A stretch of DNA of 64,000 nucleotides from Oscillospiraceae bacterium (GTDB taxonomy: Bacteria; Bacillota; Clostridia; Oscillospirales; Ruminococcaceae), in the NCBI GenBank assembly GCA_017550285.1, contig JAFZPP010000025.1, forward strand, positions 62,001 through 126,000. The letters are read 5' to 3'. Below the pieces are notes generated by a model. The model had not been told where the DNA came from. It made no database searches and saw only the letters and a list, made by a program, of their open reading frames with translations. Position 1 is the first letter of the stretch. The number at the start of each line of letters is the position of its first letter. A program made the translations under genes and the position numbers. Of this stretch, positions 48,124 to 57,549 are shown piece by piece.

Positions 48124-48824
48124 TTTATATACTTGAAAACCACGAAAACGCCAAGAGCTGCTGTGAATAGAAGCATCAGCAGATAGTCCGCCACGCTCAT
48201 TTTCAGCTCCTGTACACTGGTTCTTTTCACCTTTCCTCCTAAGCCCCTTGTAACAGCGGCTGCGGATAATTCATCTCCGATATTCACGCAGGAAAACAGC
48301 AGCGGTATCATCCGGTATTCGATTATCCCAGCGGCATTTCCGCCGCCCAGCATGATACCACGCATTTTCATGGCGTCACGGATAGACGTGTATTCTTCCT
48401 TGATTGTGGGGAAAAACCGCATGACCACCGCAAGTGAGATCGTGATCCCGTCGGGGATGTGCATTTTCTGCATGGCGCATACAAACTCGCCGATCTTAGT
48501 CGTTCTCACCACATACCACGCTGTGATCATTGCAGGCATGAACTGCACGATGATACTGCAATATCCCACCAGAAACGCTGCCAGAAATCCTTTGGAGCTC
48601 TCGGAAAGGAATCGGAATGTAACGATAAGGGCTGCCGCATACAGTATCAGAAACCGAAACGCTGCGGCATAATGCTTTTCCATGATCAGCAGCAGTATCG
48701 GTATCATGGTCATGGTGATCCTGACTGCCCATAGGAATGGTGTTGTAGCGCTCATCATCACGACCGCCGATACCACAAATATCATGTACAGCTTTGTCCT
48801 CGGGTCGAGCTTTACGGACATCAC
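48120..48824 (-). CDS. ECF transporter transmembrane subunit EcfT
   Basis: 234 residues, several membrane helices, and the CbiQ/EcfT coupling region AMKMRGIMLGG that contacts the ATPase. LDPRTKLYMIFVVSAVVM is the typical N-terminus. Overlaps both neighbours by 4 bases, showing tight coupling. Confidence 0.9.
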   Translation of the reverse strand: MMSVKLDPRTKLYMIFVVSAVVMMSATTPFLWAVRITMTMIPILLLIMEKHYAAAFRFLILYAAALIVTFRFLSESSKGFLAAFLVGYCSIIVQFMPAMITAWYVVRTTKIGEFVCAMQKMHIPDGITISLAVVMRFFPTIKEEYTSIRDAMKMRGIMLGGGNAAGIIEYRMIPLLFSCVNIGDELSAAAVTRGLGGKVKRTSVQELKMSVADYLLMLLFTAALGVFVVFKYIK

Positions 48825-49411
48825 ACGATCCCTGCCTTTTCAAAATGCTTCCTGACGATCGCTTTGCCGATCAATGCACCCACACAGCCGAATACAAAGC
48901 AAAGCACCAGCAAAACTGCGATGGTTTTGGAGTTGATGGCACGGAACAGGTTGTCGCAGTACTCTGCCGTATAGCCGCCGTCGATCAGATTCTTTCTGTA
49001 GGAATCGGCAGTGATGACCACCGGAAAATAATTCGCACAGATCCACAGGCAGAAAACGCCGTAGCTGATCACAGTTTTCTTGAAGCTCTTATACTCGCCC
49101 GATCTTGCGATCAGATCGGCAATGACACCGGAGGCAATGATCAGCGGCGCGCCGAGGTATCCCATACCCGTTACGAACATGATGATCGCAAGCAGTACAG
49201 ACATGATGCTCAGCATACCGAATTTCTCGATCTTTGTATAAAACAGCATCATCGGGATAGAACCGACGATCGGAATCATCACGACATACGATGCCACGAT
49301 GTAGGGATGGATAAATCCCAGCATCCCGCACGCAAATTCCACAACGAACAATAGCGCTGTGAAAATGCCGATCGTAATAAAATCCTTTGCCTGTAATTTC
49401 TTTTCGTTCAT
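48821..49411 (-). CDS. ECF substrate-binding S component, MptD/Trep_Strep family
   Basis: 196 residues with six membrane helices. N-terminus KLQAKDFITIGIFTALLFVV and the GMLGFIHPYIV/GAPLIIASGVIADLI blocks fit the MptD (Trep_Strep) family of S components. It gives the transporter its specificity. The substrate is not known from sequence; the linkage to two ABC half-transporters and to iron genes suggests a metal complex such as haem or a siderophore, which is an inference. Confidence 0.88.
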   Translation of the reverse strand: MNEKKLQAKDFITIGIFTALLFVVEFACGMLGFIHPYIVASYVVMIPIVGSIPMMLFYTKIEKFGMLSIMSVLLAIIMFVTGMGYLGAPLIIASGVIADLIARSGEYKSFKKTVISYGVFCLWICANYFPVVITADSYRKNLIDGGYTAEYCDNLFRAINSKTIAVLLVLCFVFGCVGALIGKAIVRKHFEKAGIV

Positions 49412-49438
49412 TTTAAACTCTCCTTATCGTTTTTGCGA

Positions 49439-51175
49439 TTATGCCAGCTTCCAGCTTACTGCCTGTTTTCTGCCGCTGATGAGGTTTTTGTAGATGCCCT
49501 CCTGCGTCATAAGCTCCTCGTGCCGTCCTTTCTGAACGATACGCCCCTTGTCCACAACAATGATCTGATCGGCGTTTCTCACGGTTTTCAGCCTGTGAGC
49601 GATCATGATGATCGTCTTGTGCTTTGTCAGGTTCTCTATGGCTTCGGTGAGTTCCTTTTCGTTTTCGGGATCCACGTTGGCTGTCGCTTCATCAAGTATG
49701 ATAATGGGTGCATCTTTCATGATCGCACGGGCAATGGCAAGCCGCTGCTTTTCGCCGCCCGAAAGGGTCGCACCGCCCTCACCGATCAAAGTATCATAGC
49801 CGTTGGGAAGCGACATAATGAAATCGTGGCAGGCAGCTTTCTTTGCGGCTTCCTTGACTTCCTCCAGAGACGCTTCCGGTCTGCCGAAACGGATATTATT
49901 GGCGATCGTATCCTCAAAAAGATATACCCGCTGAAATACAAAGCTGAAATTCTCCATCAGCGAATCAAAGCTGTAATCTTTGACATTTCTGCCGCCAAGC
50001 GTGACCTGTCCTTCCTGCACATCCCAGAAACGGGAGATCAGCGAAGTGATCGTCGTCTTGCCGCCGCCCGAAGGCCCTACGATCGCGGTGGTGGTATTCT
50101 CCTTGATCTCAAGTGATACATCGTCAATGATCTTTCTGTTTTCGTAAGCAAAGCTGACATGGTCAAGACGGATATCCCTGTTTTCGGGAGTTATGCTTTC
50201 TCCGTCAATGTCCATCTGCTCGATGTCAAGTATCTCATTCGCCAGATCAACGCCTTTTCCGATCACACGGAGCAAAGCTGTGTAAATACCTGCTGAATCC
50301 AACGACTCAAATACCATGAAGGAACACAGCAGCATGGTAATGGTATACACAAGCTCCATACTTCCGTTCAGATAGAAATAGACCGATGCACCTGCGATCG
50401 CAACGCCGATCAGCTTGCAGATGAGATTCTGAACTCCCACGGCAGGGATTGCCGCCAGCTCTGCGGAAATGTCAGCATTTTTCTTGCGTTCAATAGAATT
50501 CTTGAGCTTCGATTGATTGAGACCGATGATGTTGTAATTCCGGATCTCCGATATTCCCTGAATGTATTCCAGTATCACGCCGACCATTTCTCTGTCGGCG
50601 GAGATCTTTTCATCAGCGACCCTCGCAACACTTCGGTTCGTCCACTGATTCACCAGAATAAAAACGCCGATGCCTGCAAGCGAGATGAACCCGATACGAA
50701 TGTCGAACACAAACATGAACAGTGCTATGACCGCTGTCGTGATGCCGCCCTGCAACACCAGCATGATCGCACGGGTCGCAATATCACCCATCTGCTCCAT
50801 TGTGTTGGTAGCGACCGAGGTAATATGTCCGAGGCTTGTATCATTGAAGTAGCCCATAGGCAGATAACGCAGATGCTCGCCGATCTCGATACGTTTTAGT
50901 GCGGCAGTATCATATCCTGCCTCCGTCTGGAGCATTGTGGAAAAGCGGCTGATCACCGTCTTGCCGAGGGTGCTTATCAGCATCAGACCGATAACAGTCA
51001 GTATCGCCTTGGTGTCGATCTGATCGTCAAGCACTGCTTGGATCGCAACAAAGGCCGCAGGGATCTTCATGGCGGTGAACATTGCTTCAATGACACCCAG
51101 CACGATCGCCTTGTAGAATTTGCTTCTGTTTTTGTCATTACAGAATGCAAAGAACTTTTTGATCATTTCAAGCAT
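49439..51175 (-). CDS. ABC half-transporter 2 (membrane-ATPase fusion)
   Basis: 578 residues from ATG 51175, 7 bases after AAAGGAG; the longer frame to 51322 runs inside the preceding gene. Six-helix membrane domain then ATPase: Walker A GPSGGGKTT, signature TLSGGEKQR, Walker B IIILDEATANVD, IAHRLKTV. Overlaps the preceding half-transporter by 8 bases; the two probably form a heterodimer like YbtP/YbtQ or Rv1348/1349 (IrtAB). Confidence 0.9.
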   Translation of the reverse strand: MLEMIKKFFAFCNDKNRSKFYKAIVLGVIEAMFTAMKIPAAFVAIQAVLDDQIDTKAILTVIGLMLISTLGKTVISRFSTMLQTEAGYDTAALKRIEIGEHLRYLPMGYFNDTSLGHITSVATNTMEQMGDIATRAIMLVLQGGITTAVIALFMFVFDIRIGFISLAGIGVFILVNQWTNRSVARVADEKISADREMVGVILEYIQGISEIRNYNIIGLNQSKLKNSIERKKNADISAELAAIPAVGVQNLICKLIGVAIAGASVYFYLNGSMELVYTITMLLCSFMVFESLDSAGIYTALLRVIGKGVDLANEILDIEQMDIDGESITPENRDIRLDHVSFAYENRKIIDDVSLEIKENTTTAIVGPSGGGKTTITSLISRFWDVQEGQVTLGGRNVKDYSFDSLMENFSFVFQRVYLFEDTIANNIRFGRPEASLEEVKEAAKKAACHDFIMSLPNGYDTLIGEGGATLSGGEKQRLAIARAIMKDAPIIILDEATANVDPENEKELTEAIENLTKHKTIIMIAHRLKTVRNADQIIVVDKGRIVQKGRHEELMTQEGIYKNLISGRKQAVSWKLA

Positions 51176-52931
51176 ATGCGTTCTCCTTTCCGCAATCATT
51201 GTCCCTGACCATACTGTGTGCCTCCCACATGTTTCTGTAAAGCTCACAGTTGTCAAGCAGCTCCTGCTGTGTGCCGCAAGCCTCGATATTTCCCTTATTG
51301 ACGACAAATATCTTATCCGCATCCACGATGGTCGAAAGGCGGTGTGCGATCACGATCAGCGTTCTGCCCTGTATCAGCTTTGCAACGCTTGCCTGCACAA
51401 GCGCTTCATTTTCGGGATCGGTGTATGCAGTCGCTTCATCGAGGATCACGACAGGTGCATTTTTTAGCATTGCCCTTGCAATACATATCCTCTGACGCTC
51501 GCCGCCCGAAAGATGCCCGCCTGCACCGCCGACCACGGTATCATATCCGTTTTCAAGCCCCATAATGAAATCATGACAGCCCGACGCTTTCGCCGCATGG
51601 ATAACGTCCTCGTCAGTCGCTCCCGCTCTGCCGAGCCTGATGTTTTCTTTGATCGACATATCAAAAAGATAGTTATCCTGCGCCACATAGGAGATCTGAG
51701 TCATGTAATAATCAAGGGGCAGTTCTCTGATGTTCACGCCGCCGTATGTGATTTCGCCAGAATCGGTATCCCACAGCGAGTCGATCAGCCTTGCGATGGT
51801 ACTCTTGCCCGAACCCGACGGACCGACAATGGCCGCGATCTCGCCCTGCTTGATCTCCATATGGATGCCGTGCAATACTTCCTTGTCCTTGTAGGTAAAT
51901 CTCACATCGGAGAGCTTTATGTCCGCACCGACAGGCTTCTTTGTCAGATCATGCGGTCTGACCATGTCATCACGTTCGATGATCTCTGTCACTTCACCGA
52001 AGATCGTCTGCATTTTCAGAATATCGTCCATGTAAGAAAATGCGACAACAAGCGGCGTGATCAGTCCTGCCGAAAGAATGATACCCGTGATGAAGTCCAC
52101 GGCAGTCAGAGAACCGTTCTTCACCAGCAGCAGACCGACCGGCAGAACACCCAGGAATGTTGCAGGAAGAAATGCCATCGTTCCAGACTGCGGCCAGATG
52201 CAACGGCGCATCCAGTCGATGAATACATCTGCGCCCTCTCTTGCGGCTGTTACGAATTTCTCATAAGAACTGCCGGTCTTTCCGAAGGCTTTGATGACCT
52301 CGATGCCGTTGATATACTCCACAGCAGTATCATTGAGCTTTTTGGTCTTTTCAACAGACAATTCATAGCCACCCTTACTTCTTGCAAACATGACCGCAGC
52401 GCAGACAAGACCAATTGCCGCACCGATAAGATTAGCTAAGCCTAACCGCCAGTCAAGCGTCAGCAGATAGATGAACATGATGACGGGCAGCAGGATATTC
52501 GCCGTAAACTCCGGAACGATATGCGCCAGTGTCGTTTCCATAGAATCCACTCTGTCCACGATGATGTTCTTGTAGCTGCCACTGTTGTCATCCAGCACCG
52601 AGCCAAGCGGTATCCTTGACAGCTTTTCGCAGAGCTGTTTCCGGATTGTGCCAAGCACATTAAAAGTTGCCACATGAGAAAGAGAAGTCGAGAAAGAGTG
52701 CAGTGTGATCCGGATCACCCAGAACAGTCCCATCAGCAATACTTGTTTCGGGTAATCATCCCATTCTCTGTTTCCGGCAAGCAGCTTTTCTACGATACCT
52801 GCCATGATCAGATAAGGGATAAACGATGCTGCCACGCCGAGAATTGCCAGCACCACGCTCCCGCCGAAATAGTGTTTCTTTCTCCCGGCAAATTCCAGTA
52901 CCCAGGATAACAGACTTCGTTTCTTTTGCAT
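51168..52931 (-). CDS. ABC half-transporter 1 (membrane-ATPase fusion)
   Basis: 587 residues. Six-helix domain (SVVLAILGVAASFIPYLIMA) and ATPase with GPSGSGKST, HLSGGERQR, VVILDEATAYTD and IAHRLSTI. First gene of the operon; GAGGAG precedes the ATG. The promoter region contains GTTAG-AATGCA-CTAAC (52961-52976). Pairs of such half-transporters next to Feo and DtxR genes often import iron chelates despite exporter-like architecture. Confidence 0.9.
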   Translation of the reverse strand: MQKKRSLLSWVLEFAGRKKHYFGGSVVLAILGVAASFIPYLIMAGIVEKLLAGNREWDDYPKQVLLMGLFWVIRITLHSFSTSLSHVATFNVLGTIRKQLCEKLSRIPLGSVLDDNSGSYKNIIVDRVDSMETTLAHIVPEFTANILLPVIMFIYLLTLDWRLGLANLIGAAIGLVCAAVMFARSKGGYELSVEKTKKLNDTAVEYINGIEVIKAFGKTGSSYEKFVTAAREGADVFIDWMRRCIWPQSGTMAFLPATFLGVLPVGLLLVKNGSLTAVDFITGIILSAGLITPLVVAFSYMDDILKMQTIFGEVTEIIERDDMVRPHDLTKKPVGADIKLSDVRFTYKDKEVLHGIHMEIKQGEIAAIVGPSGSGKSTIARLIDSLWDTDSGEITYGGVNIRELPLDYYMTQISYVAQDNYLFDMSIKENIRLGRAGATDEDVIHAAKASGCHDFIMGLENGYDTVVGGAGGHLSGGERQRICIARAMLKNAPVVILDEATAYTDPENEALVQASVAKLIQGRTLIVIAHRLSTIVDADKIFVVNKGNIEACGTQQELLDNCELYRNMWEAHSMVRDNDCGKENAYA

Positions 52932-52960
52932 TTTAACGATTCTCCTCAGTATAGTATTTA

Positions 52961-52976
52961 GTTAGAATGCACTAAC
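52961..52976 (-). promoter_or_regulatory. Iron-box-like operator of the ABC-ECF operon
   Basis: GTTAG-AATGCA-CTAAC, 16-bp palindrome, just upstream of TATACT on the minus strand. Same spacing and half-sites as boxes at 56601, 56818 and 57588. Confidence 0.7.
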
Positions 52977-53089
52977 CCATGTGCATTTAGATAGGGAAAC
53001 ACATATAGTGCTTCCCTTGATTTCGCTTGTTCATACATGAGTGGTAGTCCGAACCGCTTCATTTGAAGAAGCGGGAATCACAAGCACCT

Positions 53090-53470
53090 CTACTGCCTGC
53101 CCATATCCCGCACCTCAAAATAAGCCCGGATCCGGCTATAGCTTTCATCCGACAGGCTGCACTCGAGGAGGGCGGCGTCCTGTTCGGCTGTCTGTGGGGA
53201 GACGCCTATCTGCACCAGCAGGCTCCGAAAGAACCGGAACCGCTCGGCTACCTGTCCGGCCACCTCCGCACCGCATTCAGTCAGTACGACAACACGATCG
53301 TCTGCGTAGCGGATATAGCCGGCTTCCTCCAGCTCCCGGAGCGTCACGCAGACGGTCGGACGGCTGACCTGCATCTTTTCTGCGATGTGGCAGGCTCGCA
53401 CCCTCTTTTCTCCCTGCGTCAGGCTGAGAATGACCTTCAGGTACTTCTCGGCCGTTTCCTTTCTGAGCAT
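53090..53470 (-). CDS. DtxR/MntR-type metal-dependent repressor
   Basis: 126 residues; GGAGG 7 bases upstream. N-terminal winged helix (ETAEKYLKVILSLTQGEKRV, ACHIAEKMQVSRPTVCVTLREL, AGYIRYADDRVVVLTECG) and a short dimerisation/metal domain with Glu, His-poor ligands; no SH3 domain, so closer to MntR/IdeR short forms. Last gene of the feo operon, hence probably self-limiting control by Fe(II). Likely ligand of the GTTAG-N6-CTAAC boxes. Confidence 0.88.
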   Translation of the reverse strand: MLRKETAEKYLKVILSLTQGEKRVRACHIAEKMQVSRPTVCVTLRELEEAGYIRYADDRVVVLTECGAEVAGQVAERFRFFRSLLVQIGVSPQTAEQDAALLECSLSDESYSRIRAYFEVRDMGRQ

Positions 53471-53488
53471 ACCGCACCTCCTGCGGAG

Positions 53489-53674
53489 CTATTGCTGCTT
53501 CTCTTTGGCGGGATGGCAGGCGCTGCGCATAGCGCATCCGGCACAGCCGCACCCGCAGGTGCTTTTTTCCTGCTTTTTTGCACGGATCTTTGACACGATC
53601 ACAGCGATGACGATGCCTGCAATCAGCAGACTGACGATGATCGTCCCGGCATTCTCTGCAAACCACGCTGTCAT
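53489..53674 (-). CDS. FeoB-associated Cys-rich membrane protein
   Basis: 61 residues: one membrane helix (TIIVSLLIAGIVIAVIVSKI) followed by KKQEKSTCGCGCAGCAMRSAC, the Cys-rich tail of the FeoB-associated small protein family. AAGGAGG upstream; 12 bases downstream of feoB. May assist Fe(II) transfer or FeoB stability. Confidence 0.88.
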   Translation of the reverse strand: MTAWFAENAGTIIVSLLIAGIVIAVIVSKIRAKKQEKSTCGCGCAGCAMRSACHPAKEKQQ

Positions 53675-53686
53675 GTGTACGCCTCC

Positions 53687-56086
53687 TTACACTTTGACTG
53701 CCAGCTTGACAGACTCGGCATACTTTTTAAAGAACAGCATGTAAATCATGCCGATCAGCAGCACTGTCGCGCCGATTATGCCCAGAACATTGATATGCCC
53801 CGTAATCAGTCCGCCGAACTGATTGACCATGAAAGCGATCGCATACGCGAAGCCGCACTGGTAGCCAATGGCGAACCATGTCCACTTGGCGCTGTTCATT
53901 TCTCGCTTGATGGCGCCGATTGCCGCAAAGCAGGGTGCACAGAGCAGATTGAACAGCAGGAACGAATAGCCTGTCACGCCCGTGAAGTTGGCGTGGAGTG
54001 TCTGCCATACAGTACCCTCACCGCCGCCGTAGAGAATGCCCATCGTGCCGACGATGTTCTCCTTGGCAACAAGACCGGTGATGGACGCCACTGCCGCCTG
54101 CCAGTTGTCCCAGCCAAGCGGTACGAAGATCCAGGCAATGGCGGAGCCGATCCGGGCAAGGATGGAGAGGTCAAGCTCGTCCTCGCTGAGCATCCGGAAA
54201 CCTTCGTCCGTGAAGCCAAAGTAGGAGGTGAACCAGATGAAAATGGTCGAGACGAGAATGACGGTGCCGGCCTTCTTGATGAACGACCAGCCGCGCTCCC
54301 ACATCGAGCGGAGTACGTTGCCAACGGTCGGCATATGATAGGCCGGAAGCTCCATGACGAACGGTGCCGGGTCGCCTGCGAACAGCTGGATCTTTTTGAG
54401 CATGATTCCGGAGATGATGACCGATGCCATACCCACAAAGTAGGCAGACGTAGTCACCCACGGAGAGCCGCCGAAGATCGCACCGGCAATCATGGAAATG
54501 AATGGTACCTTGGCGCTGCACGGGATGAATGTGGTCGTGATGATGGTCATGCGGCGGTCACGCTCATTCTCGATGGTGCGGCTCGCCATGATGCCCGGCA
54601 CACCGCAGCCAGTGCCGACAAGCATCGGGATGAAGGACTTGCCGGAAAGCCCGAACCGGCGGAAAATTCTGTCCAGCACAAAGGCGATCCTCGCCATATA
54701 TCCGCAGGATTCAAGGATCGCCAGAAGCAGGAACAGCACCAGCATCTGCGGTACAAAGCCGAGCACCGCACCCACACCGGCAACTATGCCGTCCAGTACC
54801 AGAGCTTTGAGCCAGTCGGCGGCATTCACTGCATCCAGTCCCTTTTCGACGATTACCGGAATGCCCGGAATCCACACGCCATAGGCGGCGGGATCCGGTT
54901 CTTCGCCGATGCGCTCCATTGTTGCAAGCGCATCCTCATAATCCTCTAATGTCGCAGATTCCTCGATGCTTTCAAGTGTCTCTTCATCCTCCACGATGAA
55001 GGTGAACTCACCTTCCGGGGCGATGCCGTGTTCCTCGACATAGGCATCATATCCGTCAATGATCTGCTGTGCGCCGGCATACTCCTCTGCAATTTCGGAA
55101 TATGCAGAGCCGCCGATGCCGAACAGATGGAAGCCGTCCCCGAAGAGGTTGTCATTCGTCCAGTCGGTCGCGGCGGCGCCGATGCCGACCATCGCGATGT
55201 AGTAGACCAGAAACATGATGACCGCAAAGATCGGCAGACCCAGCCAGCGGTTGGTGACAACGCGGTCGATTTTGTCGGAAATGCTCGCTGCACCGGCGTT
55301 TTTCTTCCGGTAGCAGAAGCGGATGACATCAGCGATATAGAGATAGCGCTCGTTTGTGATGATGCTCTCGGCATCGTCATCAAGCTCCTGCTCGGCAGCC
55401 TCGATGTCCTTCTCGATGTGCGTCCGGACAGAGGTGCTGAGCCCGAGCTGCTCCAGTACCTTCTCGTCGCGCTCAAAGATCTTGATGGCGTACCAGCGCT
55501 GCTCCTCCTCGGGCTTATCATGGACGACAGCCTCCTCGATGTGTGCGATGGCGTGCTCCACAACGCCGGAGAAGGTGTGCTTCGGGACGGTTTTCGTGTT
55601 CCTGGCGGCGTCGATGGCGGCCTCGGCAGCCTCCTGGACGCCGGTGCCTTTCAGCGCGGATATCTCCACGACCTTGCAGCCAAGATGTTCGCCAAGTGCT
55701 GCGGTGTCGATCTTGTCGCCGTTTTTCTCAACAATGTCCATCATGTTGACCGCGCAGACGACCGGTATGCCGAGCTCTGTGAGCTGGGTGGTCAGGTAGA
55801 GGTTGCGCTCGAGGTTGGTGCCGTCGATGATGTTCAGGATGGCGTCCGGGCGCTCCCCAATGAGGTAATTCCGCGCCACGACCTCCTCGAGGGTGTAGGG
55901 CGAGAGTGAGTAGATGCCGGGCAGGTCGGTGATGATGACATCACTGTGCTTTTTGAGCTTGCCTTCCTTCTTCTCGACAGTCACACCCGGCCAGTTCCCG
56001 ACAAACTGATTCGAGCCCGTCAGCGCATTGAACAGCGTGGTTTTGCCACAGTTCGGGTTGCCCGCAAGGGCGATTCGCAGTTCCAT
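53687..56086 (-). CDS. feoB: Ferrous iron transporter FeoB
   Basis: 799 residues. N-terminal G domain: G1 GNPNCGKTTLFN (about 9-20), G2/G3 GVTVEKKEG and DLPGIYSLSPYTLEE, G4 NMMD. Then the helical GDI-like domain and two Gate repeats with GCGVPGIMASRTI and CAPCFAAIGAI. An acidic insert (about 340-400) precedes the pore part. Imports Fe(II) using GTP (some NTP) hydrolysis. Follows two feoA genes and is expressed from the iron-box promoter at 56601-56652. Confidence 0.96.
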   Translation of the reverse strand: MELRIALAGNPNCGKTTLFNALTGSNQFVGNWPGVTVEKKEGKLKKHSDVIITDLPGIYSLSPYTLEEVVARNYLIGERPDAILNIIDGTNLERNLYLTTQLTELGIPVVCAVNMMDIVEKNGDKIDTAALGEHLGCKVVEISALKGTGVQEAAEAAIDAARNTKTVPKHTFSGVVEHAIAHIEEAVVHDKPEEEQRWYAIKIFERDEKVLEQLGLSTSVRTHIEKDIEAAEQELDDDAESIITNERYLYIADVIRFCYRKKNAGAASISDKIDRVVTNRWLGLPIFAVIMFLVYYIAMVGIGAAATDWTNDNLFGDGFHLFGIGGSAYSEIAEEYAGAQQIIDGYDAYVEEHGIAPEGEFTFIVEDEETLESIEESATLEDYEDALATMERIGEEPDPAAYGVWIPGIPVIVEKGLDAVNAADWLKALVLDGIVAGVGAVLGFVPQMLVLFLLLAILESCGYMARIAFVLDRIFRRFGLSGKSFIPMLVGTGCGVPGIMASRTIENERDRRMTIITTTFIPCSAKVPFISMIAGAIFGGSPWVTTSAYFVGMASVIISGIMLKKIQLFAGDPAPFVMELPAYHMPTVGNVLRSMWERGWSFIKKAGTVILVSTIFIWFTSYFGFTDEGFRMLSEDELDLSILARIGSAIAWIFVPLGWDNWQAAVASITGLVAKENIVGTMGILYGGGEGTVWQTLHANFTGVTGYSFLLFNLLCAPCFAAIGAIKREMNSAKWTWFAIGYQCGFAYAIAFMVNQFGGLITGHINVLGIIGATVLLIGMIYMLFFKKYAESVKLAVKV

Positions 56087-56100
56087 ATAGAATCCTCCTG

Positions 56101-56322
56101 TTATTCAACTTCTACCATCGCAGCATCGGCCTTGCGCAAGGACAGCTCATAGCCGCGCACGCGCAGCTCGATGGGATCGCCGAGCGGTGCGACCTTGCGG
56201 ACATAGACCTCGGTGCCGCGTGTCAGCCCCATGTCCATGATGCGGCGCTTGACGGCGCCTTCACCGTGGATCTTCACCACCATGACTGTCTCGCCGACAG
56301 CTGTTTCTTTCAGTGTTTTCAT
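56101..56322 (-). CDS. feoA: FeoA domain protein 2
   Basis: 73 residues, SH3-like FeoA fold: TAVGETVMVVKIHGEGAVKRR, IMDMGLTRGTEVYVRKVAPLGDPIELRVRGYELSLRK (conserved block in part). ATGA overlap with the preceding feoA. Probably interacts with FeoB's cytosolic domain. Confidence 0.93.
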   Translation of the reverse strand: MKTLKETAVGETVMVVKIHGEGAVKRRIMDMGLTRGTEVYVRKVAPLGDPIELRVRGYELSLRKADAAMVEVE

Positions 56323-56549
56323 TGGTATTCCTCCGTTTCAACCATGATCTTTCTTGCCAGATCCTCTCCGATGGCAATGCGTGATTCCTTGACTTTGGCG
56401 ATGACACTGCCGTTCAGGACGCTGACCAGCGTGACCGGCTCGCCGACCGTGAAGCCAAGCGTTTCAAGATGCTTTCTGACTTCGGTATTGCCGCTGATCT
56501 TGCGGATCAGGTGGACCGTGCCGATGTCTGTCAGATAAAGCGGGAGCAT
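56319..56549 (-). CDS. feoA: FeoA domain protein 1
   Basis: 76 residues from ATG 56549, which follows AAGGAGG; a frame reaching 56633 would run through the promoter. LYLTDIGTVHLIRKISGN, LGFTVGEPVTLVSVLNG and RIAIGEDLARKIMV fit FeoA. Two tandem FeoA proteins before FeoB are common in Clostridia. Confidence 0.92.
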   Translation of the reverse strand: MLPLYLTDIGTVHLIRKISGNTEVRKHLETLGFTVGEPVTLVSVLNGSVIAKVKESRIAIGEDLARKIMVETEEYQ

Positions 56550-56600
56550 AGACAGACCTCCTTGCGAAATGTTCTGAGGTTTCTTGCTGCATCGAAATAC

Positions 56601-56652
56601 GTTAGCTAACGCTAACCAGATATAGTGTAGCACTTAGGAAATGCTTTGTCAA
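56601..56652 (-). promoter_or_regulatory. Promoter and iron box of the feo operon
   Basis: Minus strand: TTGACA (56647-56652), 17-bp spacer, TACACT (56624-56629). GTTAG-CTAACG-CTAAC (56601-56616) covers the start point; it also contains the 12-bp palindrome CGTTAGCTAACG. Resembles DtxR-family operators. Confidence 0.78.
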
Positions 56653-56817
56653 GAGGCAGAGTGCAATTTCCTGAAACTTTGTGGATTCCTATGGAACTCG
56701 AACAAGCAATCGTCAAAAATCTGTTTCATTTAGCTAACCACTTTGTTAGATATTCCTAATTTTAGGCGGTATTTGCCGTATGCTGATGCTTGCCATATGA
56801 TGTGAATAAGCAACATT

Positions 56818-56884
56818 GTTAGATTGATCTAACTGATCATTCATCATTTGTTTACTTGCATTTTCATCCGGAATGTGCTATGAT
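56818..56884 (+). promoter_or_regulatory. Iron box and promoter of the methyltransferase gene
   Basis: GTTAG-ATTGAT-CTAAC (56818-56833), then TTGCAT 56856-56861, 17-bp spacer, TATGAT 56879-56884. The box is upstream of the -35, so repression or activation are both possible. A degenerate everted pair CTAAC-N6-GTTAG lies at 56734-56749. Confidence 0.65.
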
Positions 56885-56918
56885 AAAAACAGAGAATCAG
56901 CCTGAAAGGAGAATTGCT

Positions 56919-57518
56919 ATGATCTGGGATCAGGTTTCGCCTGTGTATGATGCATTTGAAATGCTGCTCAATTACCGCGTATACAGCAACACCGGCAAGG
57001 CGGTCGCCGAGGAGATCGAGGCGGACGACATCGTGCTGGAATGTGCCTGCGGGACCGGCGCCATCAGTCAGCACATTGCGCCGAAGTGCAGGATGCTGAT
57101 TGCTACCGATCTTTCCGAGGGGATGCTGCGGCAGGCGTATGAGAAATGCAGCGGATTCGGCAATGTGAAGATCCGCCGTGCGGATCTGATGCATTTGAAA
57201 TGCAAAGATGCGCGGTTTGATAAGGTGGTTGCCGGCAACGTGATCCATCTGCTTGATGAGCCGGAGAACGCCATCCGGGAACTGCTGCGGGTGTGCAAGC
57301 CGGGCGGTGAGGTCATCCTCCCGACCTATATCCGTGACGACCGCGCCATTCAGAAAACGACATTTGCGCTGCTGGAGAAGATCGGGGTACACTTCAACCA
57401 TGAATTTGATTTGCAGAGCTACAAGCAGTTCTTCCTCGATGCAGGGTATCCGGGTACAGATTTCCGCGTGGTTGAAGGCTTTATGCCCTGTGCGATCGCA
57501 GTCATTACGAAAGAGTGA
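56919..57518 (+). CDS. Class I SAM-dependent methyltransferase
   Basis: 199 residues from ATG 56919 (AAAGGAG 8 bases upstream; a longer frame from 56856 starts inside the promoter). Motif I VLECACGTGAISQHI, post-I ATDLSEGML, motif II FDKVVAGNVIHLLDEP and motif III PGGEVILPTY fit the UbiE/Methyltransf_11 type. Substrate unknown; the iron box upstream and the position between feo and flavodoxin operons suggest a role in iron limitation. Confidence 0.85.
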   Translation: MIWDQVSPVYDAFEMLLNYRVYSNTGKAVAEEIEADDIVLECACGTGAISQHIAPKCRMLIATDLSEGMLRQAYEKCSGFGNVKIRRADLMHLKCKDARFDKVVAGNVIHLLDEPENAIRELLRVCKPGGEVILPTYIRDDRAIQKTTFALLEKIGVHFNHEFDLQSYKQFFLDAGYPGTDFRVVEGFMPCAIAVITKE

Positions 57519-57549
57519 GACAATAAAAAACAAAAGATGCGAAAAACAC

